Positions 1 through 5,463 of a stretch of DNA of 5,463 nucleotides are shown piece after piece; within the stretch, counting starts at the first letter, position 1; every line of letters begins with the position of its first letter. The notes below the pieces were generated by a model. The model was given only the letters and a program-made list of their open reading frames with translations. It was not told the origin of the DNA and did not search any database. The translations under genes and the position numbers were made by a program. The stretch comes from JBOFCO01 sp051646105 (lineage in GTDB: Bacteria > Pseudomonadota > Alphaproteobacteria > Rhodobacterales > Rhodobacteraceae): the NCBI GenBank assembly GCA_051646105.1, contig JBOFCO010000059.1, forward strand, positions 1 to 5,463, read 5' to 3'.

Positions 1-2001
1 CAGCCAGCCTTCCAGCCCGTCGCGCAGGCGCGGCAGGTCAAGCAGCGCCGCCACGTCGCGAACGGGGTCCAGCCCCCAGACCAGAACGGCATAGTCTGTG
101 GCAACAAAGCCCAGCGGGTGCAGGCCGCCTTCCTCCATCCGCTTGGTCAAGAGCAGGCCCAGCGTCTGCATGGCATTGCGCCCGGCAAAACCGTAAAGGC
201 ACAGGTGTTCCCGGCCGTTATGGGGAAAGCTTTCGGCCAGCAGACGGCCCGTTTGGGGAAGGTGGCTGACCTGCCGTTGCAGGTGCAGCCAGCGGCGGGT
301 GTGGGGCGGCAGGTCGGGCCAGTCATCTTGCGCAAACATGCGCAGGATGCGTTGCGAAAGCTGGGTCGAGGTGGAAAACTTGGTGCCGCCAAACACCGCG
401 ATCTTGGGTTCGCGGCCCCGCTCGCGGCTGACCTCGACCGTCAGCTCGCGCAGGCCTTCGTAGCGCACCACCTGCCCACCGATCAGGAAGGTATCGCCGG
501 GGGTCAGGGTGGCGGCGAAATCCTCCTCCACCTCTCCCAGCGGCGCACCGGCGCCGCGCCAGCGTACTTTCAGCGTTTCGGTGTCGATGATCGTGCCCGC
601 GTTCATGCGGATCAGGGCTGCGGAACGCGGATCGCGCAGGTGCCAGAGACCGTCGCGCAGCATCAACCGCTGCCAGCGGTCATAGGCGCGAAGGGCATAG
701 CCACCCGTGGCGACGAAATCGACGCAGGCATCGAACTCCTCACGGGTCAGCGCGGTATAGGGACCGGCGGTGATGACTTCGCTATACAGCGCATCCGCGT
801 CGACCGGGGCCGAGGCGGCCATCAGCAGGATATGCTGGCACAGCACATCACGCGGGCCGGGCGGGCGGGGATCGCCGTCAAGGTCATGATCGCGAACAGC
901 TTGCAGGGCGGCGGCGCATTCGACCACCTCGAACCGGTTGGCGGGCACCAGCAGCGCCTTCGACGGCGCGTTGTAGCGGTGATTGGCGCGCCCGATGCGC
1001 TGCACCAGCCTTTTGACGTTCTTCGGCGCACCAACCTGGATCACCAGATCGACATCGCCCCAGTCGATGCCCAGATCGAGGCTGCCCGTACAGACAACAG
1101 CGCGCAGGGTTCCCGCCGCCATTGCGGTTTCCACCCTTTCCCGCGCTTCGCGTGACAGGCTTCCGTGATGGATGCCAATGGGAAGGTCATCGGTATTCGC
1201 CATCCACAGGTCGCGGAAGAACAGTTCCGCCTGCGCGCGGGTGTTGTGAAAGATCAGCGTGGTCCTGTGCGCGCGCACCTGATCGAGGATGGCCGGGATC
1301 GCGTAGCGGCCGCCCCCCCCGGCCCAGGGCGGCGGTTCATCGGTTTCCAGCATCGAAATGTCAGGGTCGGGGCCGGGATCGGCCGTCAGCACCGGACAGC
1401 GATCGGGGTGACGGGCAAGAAACCGGGCGATGGCGGCGGGGTCTTCGACGGTGGCCGACAGCCCGACGCGGCGCAGGCCGGGGCACAGTGCCGACAGCCG
1501 TGACAGGGCCAGCATCAACTGGTCGCCGCGCTTGCTTTCAGCCAGCGCGTGGATTTCATCGACTATCACACGTTGCAGCCCGTCGAAAATGCGGGGCGCG
1601 TCGGGGTAGCTCAGCAGCAATGCCAGACTTTCCGGCGTGGTCAGCAGGATATGCGGCGGATCGGCGCGCTGGCGCTGGCGGCGGGAAAAGGGTGTGTCCC
1701 CTGTCCGGTCCTCGACCCGTATCGGCAATCCCATCGCGGTGATCGGCCCGGTCAGGTTGCGCTTGATGTCGGCGGCCAGTGCCTTGAGTGGCGAAATATA
1801 GAGGGTATGCAGACCCGGGCGGCGGTGCTGCGCCAGATCGGCCAGCGTCGGCAGGAAGCCGGCCATCGTCTTGCCGCCGCCGGTGGGCGCGACCAGCAAC
1901 AGGGCAGGGGCATCCGACCGTTCCAGCATGGCAAGCTGGTGGGGATGTGGCGACCAGCCTTTGCTGGCGAACCAGTCGGAAATGACATCTGGCAGGATCA
2001 T
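1..2001 (-). CDS. Ligase-associated DNA damage response DEXH-box helicase (Lhr-like), C-terminus cut by window edge
   Basis: This is an SF2 ATP-dependent helicase of the Lhr-like family that is usually encoded with an ATP-dependent DNA ligase, an exonuclease and the phosphoesterase PdeM; a cytoplasmic DNA-repair role is known only at family level. The frame is open from the ATG at 2001 to base 1, giving 667 residues. Visible motifs: Q-like region PHPHQLAML (18-26), Walker A APTGGGKT (38-45, K44), motif Ia YISPLKALAADI, TTPESLALL, DEIH (148-151), SAT (182-184), TGSLDLGID (305-313) and QRIGRANHR (334-342). Beyond the two RecA domains are family-typical segments such as PKIAVFGGTKFSTSTQLSQR and LLAESFPHNGREHLCLYGFAGR. 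Relatives have roughly 800 residues or slightly more (from memory), so about 130-160 are missing at the left edge. The start is forced: an in-frame TAG lies at 2011-2013 and no start codon lies between. No Shine-Dalgarno is visible. It follows the oxidoreductase gene by 43 bp. The family call is confident; the exact substrate is unknown. Confidence 0.95.
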   Translation of the reverse strand, partial: MILPDVISDWFASKGWSPHPHQLAMLERSDAPALLLVAPTGGGKTMAGFLPTLADLAQHRRPGLHTLYISPLKALAADIKRNLTGPITAMGLPIRVEDRTGDTPFSRRQRQRADPPHILLTTPESLALLLSYPDAPRIFDGLQRVIVDEIHALAESKRGDQLMLALSRLSALCPGLRRVGLSATVEDPAAIARFLARHPDRCPVLTADPGPDPDISMLETDEPPPWAGGGGRYAIPAILDQVRAHRTTLIFHNTRAQAELFFRDLWMANTDDLPIGIHHGSLSREARERVETAMAAGTLRAVVCTGSLDLGIDWGDVDLVIQVGAPKNVKRLVQRIGRANHRYNAPSKALLVPANRFEVVECAAALQAVRDHDLDGDPRPPGPRDVLCQHILLMAASAPVDADALYSEVITAGPYTALTREEFDACVDFVATGGYALRAYDRWQRLMLRDGLWHLRDPRSAALIRMNAGTIIDTETLKVRWRGAGAPLGEVEEDFAATLTPGDTFLIGGQVVRYEGLRELTVEVSRERGREPKIAVFGGTKFSTSTQLSQRILRMFAQDDWPDLPPHTRRWLHLQRQVSHLPQTGRLLAESFPHNGREHLCLYGFAGRNAMQTLGLLLTKRMEEGGLHPLGFVATDYAVLVWGLDPVRDVAALLDLPRLRDGLEGWL
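1313..1320 (-). repeat. G8 homopolymer inside the helicase gene
   Basis: On the coding (minus) strand a run of eight G encodes part of a Gly-rich segment, PPWAGGGGRYAIP, around residues 224-236, just before the second RecA domain. The frame stays correct on both sides, so in this sequence the gene is intact. A run this long can slip in replication or be miscounted in sequencing. Confidence 0.8.
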
Positions 2002-2044
2002 GCGGCAAAGCTACGGCCACGACGGCGGAAAGGAAACCGCTGCC
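2002..2044. other. Short intergenic gap, oxidoreductase to helicase
   Basis: These 43 bp separate the TAA of the oxidoreductase (2045-2047) from the ATG of the helicase on the minus strand. I see no -35/-10 pair, no purine-rich Shine-Dalgarno before the helicase ATG (the ten bases upstream read AGCTTTGCCGC-like sequence), and no hairpin followed by a T-run. The simplest reading is that transcription continues from the oxidoreductase gene into the helicase gene. How the helicase start is selected without a ribosome binding site is unresolved. Confidence 0.6.
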
Positions 2045-2890
2045 TTAGCCCCTGCGGGGGGGCAGGCGGCGCAGCACTTCGGCTATCGCCCTTGGCAGGT
2101 CTGTCGGTGAACCGGCGGGCGCGGCATCGAGGGCGCAATCGACATCCTTGGCCAGAATGCCGATGGTGTTGTCGTCGGCAAAGCCGTCGCGGGCGAATTC
2201 AAGCTTGTGAAAGCCGCTGGCGAACCAGTTCTGCCCTGATGAGGCCTGAAGAAGCGCCAGCATGTCGCGTTCCGACAGGCCTTCGGCCTCTGCCCAGTCC
2301 AGAACCATCCGGGTCAGGGCTGTCGACCCGGCGGCGACAAGGTTGTTCAGCACCTTTGCCCGCATGCCCGCGCCGAACGGTCCCATGCGGAAAAACTGCT
2401 TGCCCATGGCCGCGAACAGGGGTTGCAACCTGTCCAGCACATGCGCGGGACCGCCCAGCATGAATGTCAGCCGCGCCTCGCGCGCGCCGATTTCGGCACC
2501 GGACATCGGCGCGTCTATCAGCATGATCCTTGCGGGCACCCGGTCGCGCAGACGGGTCAGCCATCGCGGCGACAGGGTTGAGGACAGGATGATCGTCTGA
2601 AGATCGGGCGCGCGGGCGATCAGGTTCTGCGCACCGAACAGCAAGGCCTCCGTCTGCTCGGCATCGCGCACAACGGTGATCAGCGTTGCCAGACCTTCCC
2701 CGAACTTGTCGACATCGTTCAGCACGAAAGGGGCCAGCGGGCCATAGCTTTCGGAATCGCGGATATCGAAGCCCCGCGCCGCAAAACCCGCGCGGCGCAG
2801 GTTTGTCAGCATCGGCGCACCCATGCGACCGCAACCGGCGACACCGATGGGAAATCCCGTGGCGCGCCCCCCGGCGCCGGGACGGATCAT
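2045..2890 (-). CDS. NAD(P)-dependent oxidoreductase, 3-hydroxyisobutyrate dehydrogenase (beta-hydroxyacid dehydrogenase) family
   Basis: The 281-residue protein has the two-domain layout and near-normal length (about 290) of soluble beta-hydroxyacid dehydrogenases, which oxidise or reduce a hydroxyl/carbonyl next to a carboxylate using NAD(P). The N-terminal Rossmann fold shows GVAGCGRMGAPM (16-27), with the GxGxMG fingerprint at 19-24. The acidic end of strand 2, GFDIRD (40-45), may favour NAD over NADP (inference). The substrate loop is DAPMSGAEIG (126-135), a variant of the usual DAPVSGG. The catalytic block GAGMRAKVLNN (173-183) retains Lys179 and the two Asn, and Lys248-Asp249 matches the conserved late KD. 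The first 13 residues precede the fold as an unusual short extension, but no later in-frame start keeps the dinucleotide site. The start ATG overlaps the ATPase stop as ATGA, with no well-spaced Shine-Dalgarno (AAGGA sits about 15 nt away), which points to translational coupling. The family is secure. The substrate cannot be told; 3-hydroxyisobutyrate, tartronate semialdehyde and imine substrates all occur in relatives. Confidence 0.93.
   Translation of the reverse strand: MIRPGAGGRATGFPIGVAGCGRMGAPMLTNLRRAGFAARGFDIRDSESYGPLAPFVLNDVDKFGEGLATLITVVRDAEQTEALLFGAQNLIARAPDLQTIILSSTLSPRWLTRLRDRVPARIMLIDAPMSGAEIGAREARLTFMLGGPAHVLDRLQPLFAAMGKQFFRMGPFGAGMRAKVLNNLVAAGSTALTRMVLDWAEAEGLSERDMLALLQASSGQNWFASGFHKLEFARDGFADDNTIGILAKDVDCALDAAPAGSPTDLPRAIAEVLRRLPPRRG
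2887..2890 (-). promoter_or_regulatory. ATGA stop/start overlap coupling ATPase and oxidoreductase
   Basis: On the minus strand the TGA ending the ATPase (2889-2887) shares bases with the ATG of the oxidoreductase (2890-2888). Such 4-bp overlaps are a standard sign of co-transcription and of re-initiation by the terminating ribosome. The absence of a well-spaced Shine-Dalgarno before this ATG fits coupling. Confidence 0.85.
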
Positions 2891-4197
2891 CTGGCGATCT
2901 GTTCGTCCTTGACGAACATGTTGGCCCAGGCGCGATCAATCAGGTCGGGTGTCATCTGATAGGGTATACCTTCGAAGTTGCAGATCGAGATCATCTGGTC
3001 GATCAAGAAGATGGGCTGATAGTTGGCGTAGTTGTTTTCGATGGTCGGGTACTTCACCTTCAACAGATGCAGAAGTGCCTGTTCGTTCAAGGGCATTTTG
3101 CGCTTCTTGGCCACCATGGCAAAGATTTTCAGGAAGTTTTCCTGATTTGGCCCGGCGATCTTGATCTTGAAAAAGATCCGGCGCAGGGCCGCGCCGTCGA
3201 AAATCTCGTTCGGGTGGAAGTTCGTGGAAAAGATCACCAGCGTGTCGAAGGGCACCACAAATTTCTCGCCCGATTGCAAGGCAAGGATATCGTAGTTCAT
3301 TTCAAGCGGCACGATCCAGCGGTTGATGATGGCCTGCGGTGGCTCTGCCTGACGGCCAAGGTCGTCGATGATGAACACGCCGCCGGTGGCCTTGAGCTGC
3401 AGGGGCGCGGTATACGTCCGCGCCGTGGGGTTATACGTAAGGTCCAGCATCGACAGCGAAAGTTCACCGCCGGTGATGACGGTCGGGCGTTCGCAATAGA
3501 CATAGCGGCTGTCTGACCGGTTGCCGGAACGGCGGATGGCGGTCGGGTCATCGGTCTGTTCCACCGCCGCCGTGTGCACGATCGGGTCATATACGGTGAT
3601 GACCTGTCCGGCATATTCGATGGCGCGGGGCACGAAAATCTTGTCCCCCAGCGCATCGCGGATGCCGTTCGAGATCGAGGATTTCCCGTTTCCGGGAGGA
3701 CCATAAAGCAGGATGGACCGGCCGGACCCGACCGCAGGGCCAAGGTGATCGAGCAGGCTGTCGGGCAGGATCAGGTGGCCCATCGCCTGCGTCAACTGCT
3801 GGCGAGTCAGCTGAATGTTGCGGATCGACTGGCGTTTCACCTGTTCACGGTAGGTTTCCAGCGGCACAGGCATGGCGCCGTAATATTCCGACTGCGAAAG
3901 CGCATCCAGCGCACGGGCCTTGCCGCCATCGGACAGACGGTATCCCATTTCATTGCCAGAGGTGGCATGCAGCGTCCCCGTCGCCTCGACCAGCCGCTGG
4001 CCGCGCGCCAGATCGACCAGTTCCTGCATCACCGCAATCGGCAGGCAGCAGATGCGCGACAGTTCCGACACATGTTCCAGATTCATGCGGAACATGGTTT
4101 TCAAAAGGATGTCGCGCAGCATCACCGTGTTCAGGCCGGTATCGGCCAGGTTGCGCGGCGGTGGCGGGGCGATGACGTTGCTCACCTGGATGTTCAT
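2887..4197 (-). CDS. AAA+ ATPase with N-terminal winged-helix-like domain, function unknown
   Basis: This is a 436-residue cytoplasmic-looking protein with no signal peptide or membrane segment. A proline-rich leader (APPPPR, 10-15) is followed by a winged-helix-like region at about 25-100: helices around 28-38, 41-52 and 54-66, then a wing ending GYRLSDGGKARA (85-96). A linker rich in Gln and Arg (117-137) leads to the AAA+ core: Walker A GPPGNGKS (166-173, K172), Walker B VFIIDD (274-279), sensor 1 VIFSTN (321-326, N326) and a paired arginine R339-R340 in ALRRIFFKI as probable Arg finger. Walker B ends Asp-Asp rather than the usual Asp-Glu. About 100 residues between Walker A and B include a likely substrate- or partner-facing insertion (EYAGQVITVYDP, 194-205; CERPTVITGGEL, 235-246). 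The start ATG is preceded by AAAGAG-type purines at a plausible distance. It is first in the leftward gene set. I recognise it as a conserved 'ATPase' of Rhodobacterales-type genomes but know no demonstrated role; MoxR-like or SpoVK-like remodelling is inference. Confidence 0.92.
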   Translation of the reverse strand: MNIQVSNVIAPPPPRNLADTGLNTVMLRDILLKTMFRMNLEHVSELSRICCLPIAVMQELVDLARGQRLVEATGTLHATSGNEMGYRLSDGGKARALDALSQSEYYGAMPVPLETYREQVKRQSIRNIQLTRQQLTQAMGHLILPDSLLDHLGPAVGSGRSILLYGPPGNGKSSISNGIRDALGDKIFVPRAIEYAGQVITVYDPIVHTAAVEQTDDPTAIRRSGNRSDSRYVYCERPTVITGGELSLSMLDLTYNPTARTYTAPLQLKATGGVFIIDDLGRQAEPPQAIINRWIVPLEMNYDILALQSGEKFVVPFDTLVIFSTNFHPNEIFDGAALRRIFFKIKIAGPNQENFLKIFAMVAKKRKMPLNEQALLHLLKVKYPTIENNYANYQPIFLIDQMISICNFEGIPYQMTPDLIDRAWANMFVKDEQIAR

Positions 4198-4265
4198 GTT
4201 CTGCTCTTTGCCTTTTTTCCGTCAACTCAATGCTGCAAAGCCCGCCCAGACCTTTGCTGTCAGCA

Positions 4266-4296
4266 GCGGGATTCCTTAACGCATGATCCCGCGTTA
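4266..4296. repeat. Overlapping inverted repeats in divergent promoter region (candidate operator)
   Basis: Two inverted repeats share bases. The first pairs GCGGGAT (4266-4272) with ATCCCGC (4286-4292), 13-nt loop. The second pairs TAACGC (4277-4282) with GCGTTA (4291-4296), and its centre carries the palindrome GATC (4285-4288), giving a 20-bp imperfect palindrome with 8 of 10 pairs matched. The right arms overlap at 4291-4292, so in RNA only one hairpin could form at a time. The second is the more operator-like. No T-run follows on either strand, so neither is an intrinsic terminator. A binding role is inference. Confidence 0.45.
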
Positions 4297-4307
4297 GATT
4301 GGCAAAA

Positions 4308-4313
4308 AAGAGG
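4308..4313 (+). promoter_or_regulatory. Shine-Dalgarno site of the membrane-protein gene
   Basis: AAGAGG ends seven bases before the ATG at 4321, a good spacing for pairing with the 16S rRNA tail. It supports 4321 over the adjacent in-frame ATG at 4324, which is ten bases away and cannot be excluded. Confidence 0.7.
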
Positions 4314-4320
4314 CAGAGCG

Positions 4321-5463
4321 ATGATGCGGGCAAATTCCGGGATGTTGGCGGTTTTCCTTTTGGCGGTTCTTGCCGCGCTGGGTGGAACCGCGCTGTTACA
4401 GGGTGGCCTTTACGTAGGAAAGCACGAAGGCGATACCCTGCATCTGCTTGAAATCGTGTTCAGAATGGCAGATGGCCAGCGGCCGCATCTTGATTTCATG
4501 ACACCCATCGGTGCCTTGGCATTTGCTCCGATCGCGCTGTTCGTCGATCAGGGCATGGGCGTGGGTCATGCCATATTGTGGTCGCAGATTCTGGTAGCTG
4601 CGGTGCTGTTCCCTGCCGTCTGGTGGGCCGCATACAGCCGCTTTCCGGGCGGCTGGGCCTATGTCTTCGGCTTTCTTGTGCTGATGCTGGCACTTGCACT
4701 GGTGCATGGCGAGGCGCAGCGCTCTGTTTCGATCTCCATGCACTACAACCGCTGGGCCTGGGCCGTGGCCTACGTCGTGATCGCCCTGGCCATGCTGCCG
4801 CCGCTGGCAGGCAGGGGGCGGCCTTTGCCTGAGGGCATCATCATCGGCCTTGGCATGGCCTTTCTGGTGCTGTGCAAGATCACCTATTTCGTTGCCTTCG
4901 TGATCCCGGTCGCGCTGGCGCTGGTGCTGCGTCGCGACTGGCTGGCGCTGGGCGCCGCGCTGGTGGCCGGGCTGGCCGTGGCGGGTGCTGTAACTGCGGT
5001 CGCCGGGTTCGATTTTTGGCTGGCCTACCTGCGCGATATCGCAACCGTAGCAGGATCGTCGGTTCGCGCCGCACCGGGGGAGCCGTTTTCAGCGATCCTG
5101 GGTGCGCCCGCCTATCTGGGGGGCAGTCTGGCCGCGATCTTTGGCGTGATCTTCCTGCGCCAGGCTGGCACGGAGGATGCGGCGGCGAAGCATGCAGGGC
5201 TGGTGCTGCTTCTGCTTCTTCCGGGGTTCTTCTATGTGACCTACCAGAACTTCGGCAACGATCCGCAATGGCTGCCACTGCTTGGGCTGCTGCTGATGGT
5301 TTACCGGCCCGAGGGCATCTTGCGCAACGGTTTGGGATGGGACCTTCGCACCGGGCTTGCCGTCACGGCTGCTGCGGCATTCGCGCTGGCGGCGCCTTCG
5401 GTTTTCAACCTGACCTACAGCCCGTTCCGGCATCTGGGGGCGACTGCGGAAAAACATGCGCCC
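4321..5463 (+). CDS. Polytopic inner-membrane protein, possible GT-C type glycosyltransferase, C-terminus cut by window edge
   Basis: The frame is open from ATG 4321 to the last base, giving 381 residues with no stop. It is strongly hydrophobic, with about ten likely membrane spans, roughly at 8-26, 62-76, 84-103, 112-129, 146-163, 172-203 (perhaps two, with Lys186 between), 208-228, 262-279, 292-308, 317-328 and 344-358. The first span acts as a signal anchor. The following loop holds GDTLHLLE (37-44) and GQRPHLDFMTPIG (52-64). An acidic residue followed by a helix and a G-x-x-P-x-x-DF-type segment resembles the first periplasmic loop of GT-C glycosyltransferases (GT39/GT83/GT87-like), which use polyprenyl-phosphate sugars; Asp38 would be the candidate catalytic residue. 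A second recognisable spot is HYNRWAWA (141-148). It is transcribed away from the ATPase with its own Shine-Dalgarno, so it is probably a separate unit. The membrane protein call is firm. The glycosyltransferase assignment is tentative and the acceptor is unknown; it may simply be an uncharacterised conserved membrane protein. Confidence 0.85.
   Translation, partial: MMRANSGMLAVFLLAVLAALGGTALLQGGLYVGKHEGDTLHLLEIVFRMADGQRPHLDFMTPIGALAFAPIALFVDQGMGVGHAILWSQILVAAVLFPAVWWAAYSRFPGGWAYVFGFLVLMLALALVHGEAQRSVSISMHYNRWAWAVAYVVIALAMLPPLAGRGRPLPEGIIIGLGMAFLVLCKITYFVAFVIPVALALVLRRDWLALGAALVAGLAVAGAVTAVAGFDFWLAYLRDIATVAGSSVRAAPGEPFSAILGAPAYLGGSLAAIFGVIFLRQAGTEDAAAKHAGLVLLLLLPGFFYVTYQNFGNDPQWLPLLGLLLMVYRPEGILRNGLGWDLRTGLAVTAAAAFALAAPSVFNLTYSPFRHLGATAEKHAP

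Larger units (their letters stand above)
4198..4320. promoter_or_regulatory. Divergent intergenic region, presumed two-way promoter
   Basis: These 123 bp lie between the start codons of the leftward ATPase and the rightward membrane protein, so both promoters should be here or inside the opposite gene. The region is richer in A/T than its flanks, with six-base A/T tracts near each end. Only weak sigma-70-like matches appear, such as TTGCTG (4254-4259) 17 bp before TAACGC (4277-4282) on the plus strand and TTGCCA near 4303 on the minus strand; neither is good enough to call. The clearest structure is the dyad element at 4266-4296. Confidence 0.6.

Noticed and set aside
118..1155. 345-aa open frame on the plus strand
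   Set aside because: It lies antisense to the helicase, whose frame carries all expected motifs here. Its composition (Gly, Gln, Ala, His-rich, no recognisable motif) is typical of a GC-rich shadow frame.
1306..1313. GCGGCCGC 8-bp palindrome in the helicase
   Set aside because: It is an expected chance palindrome in GC-rich coding sequence and is explained by conserved residues; no regulatory context.
2051..2066. CCTGC-N6-GCAGG hairpin near the oxidoreductase stop as a terminator
   Set aside because: It has only a five-base stem, lies inside the coding sequence and has no T-run after it on the minus strand. It includes a G7 run that is explained by the Pro-Pro codons of the C-terminus.
1549..2463. 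304-aa open frame on the plus strand spanning helicase start, gap and oxidoreductase end
   Set aside because: It crosses two genes whose opposite-strand frames are well supported by motifs, and shows low-complexity Arg/Pro/Gly content with no domain.
2199..2939. 246-aa open frame on the minus strand
   Set aside because: It is a shifted frame within the oxidoreductase, which in its own frame has the full Rossmann and catalytic motifs. The shifted product is Arg/Ala-rich without motifs.
2686..3516. 276-aa open frame on the plus strand
   Set aside because: It is antisense to the ATPase and oxidoreductase across their overlap. Its rather normal-looking composition arises from antisense reading of conserved codons, and no family is recognisable.
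4396..4743. 115-aa open frame on the minus strand opposite the membrane protein
   Set aside because: It is antisense to a well-supported membrane protein frame and has no recognisable domain. Although less Arg-rich than other shadows, nothing supports its expression.
5089..5457. 122-aa and 132-aa open frames on the minus strand near the right end
   Set aside because: Both are antisense to the membrane protein, Arg/Pro/Gln-rich, with no ribosome binding site or motif.

Overview
The window looks like a chromosomal segment of a GC-rich alphaproteobacterium, most likely Rhodobacterales (Rhodobacter/Roseobacter relatives). The basis is high GC with strong third-position G/C bias and the protein style of the genes, above all the AAA+ ATPase and the DEXH helicase, which read like proteins I associate with that order. 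The taxonomic call is inference. There is no rRNA, tRNA, CRISPR array, transposase or obvious integration scar.

Layout: three genes run leftward on the minus strand and one runs rightward on the plus strand, diverging from a 123-bp intergenic region (4198-4320). Leftward, in order of transcription, they are: (1) a 436-aa AAA+ ATPase with an N-terminal winged-helix-like domain (4197-2887); (2) a 281-aa NAD(P)-dependent oxidoreductase of the 3-hydroxyisobutyrate dehydrogenase (beta-hydroxyacid dehydrogenase) family (2890-2045), joined to the ATPase by an ATGA stop/start overlap; (3) after a 43-bp gap, a large Lhr-type DEXH helicase of the 'ligase-associated DNA damage response' family (2001 to the left edge), of which 667 residues are visible and the C-terminus is cut off. 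Rightward is a polytopic membrane protein (4321 to the right edge, 381 residues visible) with a GT-C glycosyltransferase-like first loop.

The two edge genes, helicase and membrane protein, are open through the window boundaries, so a list restricted to complete ORFs would miss them even though together they cover more than half the window. Many long open frames on the opposite strands are shadows created by GC-rich codon usage.

How they work together: the ATGA coupling and the lack of a visible promoter between the minus-strand genes suggest one leftward transcript, but the three products have no obvious shared pathway. The helicase belongs to a known DNA-repair set (helicase, PdeM-type phosphoesterase, exonuclease, ATP-dependent ligase) whose other members would have to lie beyond the left edge or elsewhere. 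The least understood proteins are the wHTH-AAA+ ATPase and the membrane protein. I see no convincing sign of a wholly new multi-gene system. The best leads are the ATPase/dehydrogenase pair and the dyad-symmetric element in the divergent promoter region.
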